From assembly GCA_034401135.1 (NCBI GenBank), contig JAWZSP010000008.1:2108001-2172000 (forward strand): a stretch of 64,000 nucleotides of DNA, in the 5' to 3' direction. Each line of letters begins with the position of its first letter. Position 1 is the first letter of the stretch. This DNA comes from Volutella citrinella (Eukaryota > Ascomycota > Sordariomycetes > Hypocreales > Nectriaceae). The notes beneath the pieces were generated by a model. It was given only the letters and a program-made list of their open reading frames with translations. It did no database searches and was not told the DNA's origin. A program made the translations under genes and the position numbers. Below, piece by piece: positions 57,601 through 64,000 of this stretch.

Positions 57601-60483
57601 CAGGACTTGCTCAGTAGGTCAGAGCACTTCGAGGTCATCACTGTGCATCACAACACATTCGATGGGAACCACAGCAGCCCTGCTTCGATGCTGGGCAAGC
57701 AGATCCGGCTTCGTCTAGTTGCCGATGAGGACTCTGATATTCCTCGGCCTTATCGCAATATCATGGTATCTATACATGCCATTGCTACCTTCAAGTCTCT
57801 CGATGACTACCTCCGCCCCAGAATCACCTTGACAGAACGGCCGCGGGGCTCTCGTCGCGACGGATTGTCTAGAGCGCTTGCAGCGATGGCAGGATCTGCC
57901 GGTCTATCATTTAGCAGTGCCGCCGCAGCCCGCCTCGCTGAGCGATCGCCTTTTGGAGCTGGCGCTGTTCCGCCTCCACCCCCGCCTCCAGCTGCCTCGA
58001 CTCCATCTGGCTCGCGGCTTGTTCGGAAGCCAAAGTCGCAGTCTTCTGGTGGAATAGAAGAGTCTGCCACACCCGATTCATCTGCTGGACCGTCTCGGGA
58101 TAAAGGTGCCTTACGCCGATCAAGTCGACGTCTGGCTGCCTCGGAAGACTCCACACCCCAGCGCCCCCCCCCGGGCGATGACGATGAGATGCAAGATACA
58201 CTGGAGTGTGCAGATGAGAAGCAACTGACGGATGACGACGACGACGACGACGTTGGCGAGACTAGTGCTCTTGATGCTATCGTTGGCGAACTAGAGGAGG
58301 ATATGGATCACAGCTCGCCTGGGGATGACACGTCTGCTGTCAACATGGAGGTCGCTAACGGCGGCGGCATCACTGCGCGCAAGGAGGACGGAACTAGAGT
58401 GGCGACTCCCACAGGTTCAGGGGTTCCCACTCGTGGCGGCCCCCCACCACCTCCTAACCAAGGCACTCCAACACCCTTGACTTCATCTTCTCGGCCTATG
58501 ACATATGCCTCAGCTTTACAAGCTGTCCCGCAGGATTGGCACATCGAATTCAGCCTTGACGACAAGCTGATTCCGAATGAAACAACTATTTATCGTGCCG
58601 TGCATACATCGGCGTCCAACTCGGACGAGCACATCAGTCGCAGTATCTGGTCTGCGGTGCACCCTATCAAGTTCAAGCGTGTTCCTGGACCACCACCCGC
58701 TGAGTCTCTCTCTTTTGTGTCCAACGCGGACGCGGAGGGCGAAGATGAAAACGGCATCCCAGCCTCACTGCTGAAGAACCCCATAACCTCATCCATTTTA
58801 CGACTGCTCAACATTCTCCACGACCTCAACTCGAACATCGAAGACGTTCTTGCCGAGAACAAGACGAACATCCTTGGCTTGAACGTCGAGCCTTTGTCGC
58901 AATTCGTCAACACTAAACTCACCGCAAAGCTCAACCGACAGCTTGAAGAGCCCCTGGTCGTAGCTAGCAACTGCCTTCCCAGCTGGTCGGAAGATTTGGC
59001 TCGTCTGTACCCATTCCTCTTCCCATTTGAGACACGACACTTGTTCGTCCAGTCCACATCGTTTGGTTATGCCCGATCGATGACTCGATGGCAGAACACC
59101 CAGTCAGCGGAGGAGAACAGAAGGGACCGAAACAATGAGCGCCCATTCCTAGGCCGGCTTCAGCGCCAGAAGGTCCGGATCTCTCGCCAAAAGATACTAG
59201 AATCTGCACTGAAGGTCATGGAGCTTTATGGCGCCTCACAGAGTATTCTGGAAGTGGAGTACTTTGAGGAGGTCGGCACCGGCCTTGGACCTACCCTTGA
59301 GTTTTACTCAACAGTCTCTAAAGAGTTTTCCAAGAGGAAGCTGAAGCTTTGGCGCGAAGTAGACTCCAACGGCTCTGATGATTTTGTGTCCAGCGGCACT
59401 GGCCTCTTCCCTCGGCCGCTGAGCGACGAAGAAGCGGCAAAGCCCAACGGCGAGCGCATTTTGCACCTCTTCAAGATGCTTGGGAAATTCGTGGCCCGTT
59501 CCATGATTGACTCGCGCATCATTGATATCCACTTCAACTCAATCTTTTTCCGGATCGGCGACGCAGCAAGTGTGGGGGTCAGGCCGTCGCTGGGAGCCGT
59601 CAAGGCGGTCGACCCGGGCCTTGCCCGATCTCTAAAGACTATCAAGCAATTTGCTCTCGCGAAGAAGGAAATTGACGAGGACCCGTTCAGGACCCCTGCC
59701 GAGAAGGTTGGCGACACCGAGAACATCTTGATAGACGACGTCAAGCTGGATGATCTGTGCTTGGACTTTACGCTGCCTGGTCACCCTAACATCGAGCTCG
59801 TGGACAATGGCGCGCAGAAACGAGTTACGATTGACAATGTGGATGCATACTTGGAGAAGGTTATTGACATGACTCTCGGGTCAGGTGTCCGCCGCCAGGT
59901 CGATGCTTTCCGTACAGGGTTCTCGCAGGTTTTCCCTTACTCGGCGTTAAGTGCTTTTACCCCAGATGAGTTGGTGACGCTGTTTGGTCGGGTTGACGAG
60001 GACTGGTCGCTCGAGAGTAAGTTTGTTCATCCCGCCACATGCCTGCTTCGTACTGATGAATTTTGCTTCAGCACTCCTCGATTCAATCAAAGCAGACCAC
60101 GGATACAATATGGACAGCAAGAGTGTAAAGAATCTTCTATCAGTCATGAGCGAGTTCGATGCTACTCAGCGACGTGAATTCCTGCAATTCACAACGGGAA
60201 GTCCGAAGCTGCCCATCGGTGGTTAGTCACGGCTCCTATTTTCCCTCGAGCGCGTTGCTTGCGCACTTTGCTAACACAATATGTAGGCTTTAAAAGCTTG
60301 ACACCCATGTTTACAGTGGTGTGCAAGCCTAGCGAGCATCCGTACACATCGGACGACTACCTGCCTAGTGTCATGACATGTGTCAATTATTTGAAACTTC
60401 CCGACTACTCCGACGCCACGATGATGAGGAAGCAACTATCCACAGCAGTGAAGGAAGGCCAAGGCGCCTTCCACCTTTCGTAA
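54603..60483 (+). CDS. UFD4: HECT-type E3 ubiquitin ligase, UFD4/TRIP12 family
   Basis: Exons are 54603-54922, 54988-55088, 55142-60016, 60072-60221 and 60287-60483 (1880 residues). The N-terminus is basic and Ser-rich, then Pro and Asp/Glu runs ([28 protein letters not shown]). Residues about 235-500 form the armadillo-like domain ([40 protein letters not shown]). A second acidic region follows, then the HECT domain ([40 protein letters not shown]). The catalytic Cys is C1847 in [18 protein letters not shown]. Ufd4/TRIP12 ligases extend ubiquitin on ubiquitin-fusion and N-degron substrates; domain order and length match TRIP12 better than short HECTs. All five exons keep frame. The gene is likely nuclear/cytosolic. 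Confidence 0.95.
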
Positions 60484-61017
60484 ACATATGATGAACAAAT
60501 CCAACAAGCACCCTCATCCTTCCGCCCAACACAACCGTTTTCTTTGGTACATAGCGATGACATCACGCACTTTTATCGATACCACTCACGACACGATCAA
60601 AACACAACTGGCGGAAACGGAGGACGGAATAGACGGTAAGGTGTGCATATGCGCGTGTCCAGGGGGAACACTTGGGTGGAGGTTAGGCGCAAGGACCACG
60701 CAATGCCAGGATGGAGGCGGCGAACTTTGCGAGTCATATCGGGCTGCAAACTGGAGGGGGCGCGGATGCTAGTATTGAGGGGTACAGTAGTTATAGAGAT
60801 GCATTTAAATGATTGGCTGCTCCAAGTGACTGCTTTCTTTCATGACTGGGACTGGATGGTTTGTTATTTTCCATTATGCTTCCTAATCTACATGGGGGTG
60901 CTGCTGCTTTCCAGTCCTGACAACGCCACGCAAAGAAAAGAAATGATGCGGAAAGGTGCACACTGCAAGCTACCTCAACTCCAAACTCATATCGTCATAC
61001 CCAAGTGTCATTCATGA
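60484..61017. other. Convergent 3' regions
   Basis: These are the 3' ends of UFD4 (plus) and the large disordered gene (minus). An AATAAA-like signal was not obvious. No gene was seen. Confidence 0.5.
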
Positions 61018-63990
61018 TTACTGGTCGTCCGAGTCCCAGATATCTGGAGGGGCGCTGGCGTCATGGACCAGGCTGTCGGGGAGCATTTGGCTTCGCGTCA
61101 GTAGTTGAGAAGAGTCGCCGGGGGGATTGGAGAAGCCGGGGAGGTCGAGATTCAAGGCCGAGTCGTCGGATTCGGGGCAATCGTGGAAGGTGAGGCTGCT
61201 GGAGGACTGGAGAGGGGGGAATGAAGGTGGACGAGGGGTGGCTCTCGGGTGAGTGGAAGGAGGTATAGGGGTGGGTGCAGCACCGGCGACTGGCCCAGAG
61301 GCGGCGTCGGTTGTCGAGGCTTGGGAGGCGGTTGTCGCCTGAGAGGGGCGGATGGAGGACGGTGGTGGATGATGAGGGCGGGCTGCGCGGTACGAGGAGG
61401 AGGTGTAGGGGGTCATGGGAGGCGGGGCCTTGATGGCAGTAGTGGGAGTTGGATGTGAGGATGCTGGTCTTGGTGTTGTGGTGGACGCAGCGGCTCTGGT
61501 CCCGCTCTCGCGGGCGGGCTCAGGGGTCGAGGGGACGAGGATGTCGTCCGAGGTTGGGAACTGGGTTGAGTGGGCGATGTCGCTCTCGATCTGGGCCTCG
61601 ACTTGCTGCGAGACGCTCATGCTGGGCGTCGGAGCTGGCGCGGACGAAGGCGGTGGTAGTGCTGGTGCCGGTGCTGGGAGAGACGCGGGACGATGCCCGG
61701 CCGTGGTGTCGATGTCGTGGGCCTTGCTCGCTTCTTCATCACGTCTAGATGGGTCATCAGCGGCACCCTCGTCGGCGTCGGCGAAGATGGCGTGCCTGAG
61801 ATTCCACATCATCTGGCTGGTAATCGCCGGCGGGAGATACTCGTACCGCCCTATCCTCTTCCCGAACCACTCCTCCTCACGCATGCTCGCCTCGTCGACG
61901 GGGTTGTTCAGCTCGTACACCTGTGGCAGGTGGTAGCGCCAGGCCTTCTTGGTGTGCGCCTCACTGGGAGGCACGAGGCGGCCCGGGTCGGCGAGGGCCA
62001 TGTAGCGCAAGATGCTGCCGTCAAAGATCCAGAAGCGGACGACCTGGGCGGGGATCTTGAATGGGAGGACCAGATCGACCTGCTGGCCGTCGAGGAGCGG
62101 AGCGATGGTGGCGGTGGGAAGAGGGAGAAGGATGTCGGTGCGCGCCGAGGCTGGGGGCATCGATTGGAGTGTTGCGATGGGCACCCGCTGCGATTCAAGG
62201 GGCTGGGTCTGCGTGGCGGGCATAGCGGATGGGTAATGGATAGGGTTACGCAGGCGCTTAGGGGGCGGCTCAGATGAGGAGACTGGCGGAGGGAGGGTCG
62301 AGATGGACGTGTGGACGGTCGAAGGGCCCGAAAGAGGGGGGAGCGTTGGGGACGTCGATGCTTCCTCTCCGGCATCTGAAGCGTCGTGAGTTGGGCCTAG
62401 ATCAAACCTCTGCGAGGCGTTTAGGGAAGTCTGTGTTGAGCTGGGGATGACTCTGTGCGGAGTATCTTGGCTCTGGGCGTCTGCCATCTGATCCATGACG
62501 AACAGCGTCTCGTGTCCGGCGTCGAGTTGCCCCTCCTCCTCCTCCTCATGGGCTGACAGGCTGCCAAAGCCGTCTTCGCCCTCGTCTTCCGAATCAGGAA
62601 TCTCGAGCACAACCTTTTTCTTGCCTCGCCCGCTGTGTGGCGATGTGCCTTTCTTCAGCGCTGATTTTGGCATTGGCACCTCCATATCCATCTCCGCCTC
62701 TATCGCCTTGTCCCCGCCTTCGCCACCGAGCTCAGTGCTCCCTCTCCTCCGCCGGGGTTTGGTCGGTGTGTCCATCTCGTCCGGCAACGACGAGCTCCCC
62801 TCCCGTGACCCCTGCGCCTCTGGTCCCGGAGCAGCCGCCTTGACTGGCGTCGGCGTCTCTACGACCTGACTTCTCAGCGGTGAGACAATGCTCGCATCCC
62901 AGCTGTCCGTTGCAAACGAGTCCTCCACCACCCGCTCACCCAGCGGCACGCGGTCCAGGACCTGCTCGCGCATGCGCGGGCGTCGGGGCGTCGTCCATGT
63001 TCGGGGCTGCCCTGATAATACGGGTGGCCCTCGGGCTGTAGCTGGGGAGGAACGATTCTTGAGCGGCGAGTTATCCTCGACGCCGACGTCTGGTGGCCCA
63101 TAGCGGTCGAGCATGGCACTCGTTGGGGTGGTGAGCTGGCTGGACGAGGGTATCTCGAAGCGGGTAGTTCGCTGGGCGGTTGGAGTTTGCGGCACCATGG
63201 ACTCGTCTCGAAGCGGTGCTGGCATGGCAGCGATGGGCGATTCCTGATGGCTCTCCTCGCTTGGTCGTCGTTGGCGGGGACTGGGGCTCGGGGCATCTCC
63301 TAGCCAGTCCTGGAAGTCGCCATCGTTGGCTCCTTGGTCTTGTACATCTTCGTCCTCGTCGTCTGAATCCTTGATGAAGCTCCGTTGGCGGCCCATGAAC
63401 TGCGTCAGCGTCTGAGTGTGGTAGCTGGAGCTAGGCGGGTCGCCCAAGGTCCTGCGTCGGCTCGTTGGCTTTTCTTTGGAAACAGACGGGGCTCTTGCAC
63501 CCGCTCCATCATCGTCGTGGTCCTCGTCTTCGCCGTCGTCAAGAGTTCGCCGTCGCTTCCGTTTCCCATGCTTGCTTGCAGCGAGTTTCTTCGAGGCAGC
63601 ACGCCGCTTCCTCCCGCTCGAGACAGGCTCATCTTCTTCCGTCTCCTGTTCCTCCACCCGCCTTGGCTCCTTTGGCTCTTTTGGCTGGTCCCTATTCTCC
63701 TTGTCTTCATCCTCATCCTCGTTGGCGTCGGCATCGCTGTCTTGGGCATCGCTATCGCTGAGCTCGATCGGGTCGTTCCTCTCCTCAAAGCTTGACACGA
63801 AATCGATCTGCGTCAACGTCTGCTGGCGCAGCGCCCTTGCGTTGGCCGCTTCCTGCCTCCTCCGCGCGTGTCTGCCGTATGTCCGCACCGTTTTCCTCCG
63901 CGGAGGGAACTGGGCCTGTTGCTGGGTCGGCGTGGAGTGATAGACTCGGCTGGGCGCGGGCACGCCGTGAGACCGCGTCTCGGGAGCCAT
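61018..63990 (-). CDS. Large disordered nuclear protein with repeated TLTQ motif
   Basis: A single exon encodes 990 residues; the ATG at 63990 is 10 bp from the window edge. An upstream in-frame start cannot be excluded because only 10 bp remain. The N-terminal half is basic/acidic low complexity (DANEDEDEDKENRDQ, KRKRRRTLDDGEDEDHDDD) and contains the motif QTLTQ twice: LRQQTLTQIDFVSSF and YHTQTLTQFMGRQRSF. Near residues 630-755 is the only folded-looking part: VPIATLQSMPP, LLPLPTATIAPLLDGQQVDL, VRFWIFDGSILRYMALADPG, KRIGRYEYLPPAITSQMMWN. The C-terminus is Pro/Ser/Thr-rich. I do not recognise the domain. The paired QTLTQ elements look like short linear binding motifs of genome-maintenance proteins (inference). 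Confidence 0.8.
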   Translation of the reverse strand: MAPETRSHGVPAPSRVYHSTPTQQQAQFPPRRKTVRTYGRHARRRQEAANARALRQQTLTQIDFVSSFEERNDPIELSDSDAQDSDADANEDEDEDKENRDQPKEPKEPRRVEEQETEEDEPVSSGRKRRAASKKLAASKHGKRKRRRTLDDGEDEDHDDDGAGARAPSVSKEKPTSRRRTLGDPPSSSYHTQTLTQFMGRQRSFIKDSDDEDEDVQDQGANDGDFQDWLGDAPSPSPRQRRPSEESHQESPIAAMPAPLRDESMVPQTPTAQRTTRFEIPSSSQLTTPTSAMLDRYGPPDVGVEDNSPLKNRSSPATARGPPVLSGQPRTWTTPRRPRMREQVLDRVPLGERVVEDSFATDSWDASIVSPLRSQVVETPTPVKAAAPGPEAQGSREGSSSLPDEMDTPTKPRRRRGSTELGGEGGDKAIEAEMDMEVPMPKSALKKGTSPHSGRGKKKVVLEIPDSEDEGEDGFGSLSAHEEEEEGQLDAGHETLFVMDQMADAQSQDTPHRVIPSSTQTSLNASQRFDLGPTHDASDAGEEASTSPTLPPLSGPSTVHTSISTLPPPVSSSEPPPKRLRNPIHYPSAMPATQTQPLESQRVPIATLQSMPPASARTDILLPLPTATIAPLLDGQQVDLVLPFKIPAQVVRFWIFDGSILRYMALADPGRLVPPSEAHTKKAWRYHLPQVYELNNPVDEASMREEEWFGKRIGRYEYLPPAITSQMMWNLRHAIFADADEGAADDPSRRDEEASKAHDIDTTAGHRPASLPAPAPALPPPSSAPAPTPSMSVSQQVEAQIESDIAHSTQFPTSDDILVPSTPEPARESGTRAAASTTTPRPASSHPTPTTAIKAPPPMTPYTSSSYRAARPHHPPPSSIRPSQATTASQASTTDAASGPVAGAAPTPIPPSTHPRATPRPPSFPPLQSSSSLTFHDCPESDDSALNLDLPGFSNPPGDSSQLLTRSQMLPDSLVHDASAPPDIWDSDDQ

Positions 63991-64000
63991 GGTAGCTGGA

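Overview
The window is nuclear DNA of a filamentous ascomycete, most likely a Sordariomycete and probably Hypocreales. Reasons: short introns (about 44-240 nt) with GTRNGT donors and CTAAC-type branch sites; long low-complexity tails on regulatory proteins; a velvet-domain regulator; a TOK-type eight-helix potassium channel; and a single dispersed 5S rRNA gene between protein genes, as is usual in Pezizomycotina. No bacterial, viral or plasmid features were seen. I found no intact transposon, no CRISPR array and no tRNA. Genes lie on both strands with no operon logic, so most neighbours are functionally unrelated.

Layout. 1-2126 has no recognisable gene. 2127-7272: a bZIP transcription factor, an Ntn-type asparaginase and TIM17. 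8017-9406: a divergent velvet-domain protein with a minisatellite-encoded tail, followed by a gene-poor, repeat-bearing stretch to 10722. 10723-17360: a multipass membrane protein and a very long coiled-coil protein. 17361-19570 has no clear gene but holds a region open on both strands. 19571-24780: an AT-hook/SANT-like nuclear protein, the PP2A activator RRD1 and a small Pro/Ala/Thr-rich protein. 26407-33068: an alpha/beta-hydrolase-like protein lacking its nucleophile, the TOK channel, 5S rRNA and an APH-fold kinase-like protein. 33377-43861: the CCR4-NOT ubiquitin ligase NOT4 (probably one gene of about 1550 residues), the 30-kDa subunit of complex I and a ZDS1-type PP2A regulator. 46524-52897: a DUF2433 metallophosphoesterase-like RGG protein, COQ5, a 59-residue membrane protein and the branched-chain ketoacid dehydrogenase E1 alpha subunit. 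54603-63990: a UFD4/TRIP12-type HECT ligase and a large disordered nuclear protein.

Themes. Mitochondrial functions recur (TIM17, complex I 30 kDa, COQ5, BCKDH E1 alpha). So do phosphatase 2A control (RRD1, ZDS1) and ubiquitin ligation (NOT4, UFD4). Exon models were built by hand from splice motifs and codon phase; every internal junction listed keeps frame. Several genes begin with coding exons of only 6-14 nt that simple ORF searches miss. Two introns use GC-AG borders.

The features most worth a second look are the velvet gene with its repeat tail and poly-C intron, the alternative C-termini of NOT4, the nucleophile-less hydrolase, the ultra-short first exons, and the 18.7-19.3 kb region open on both strands. 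I did not find a clearly unprecedented multi-gene system.
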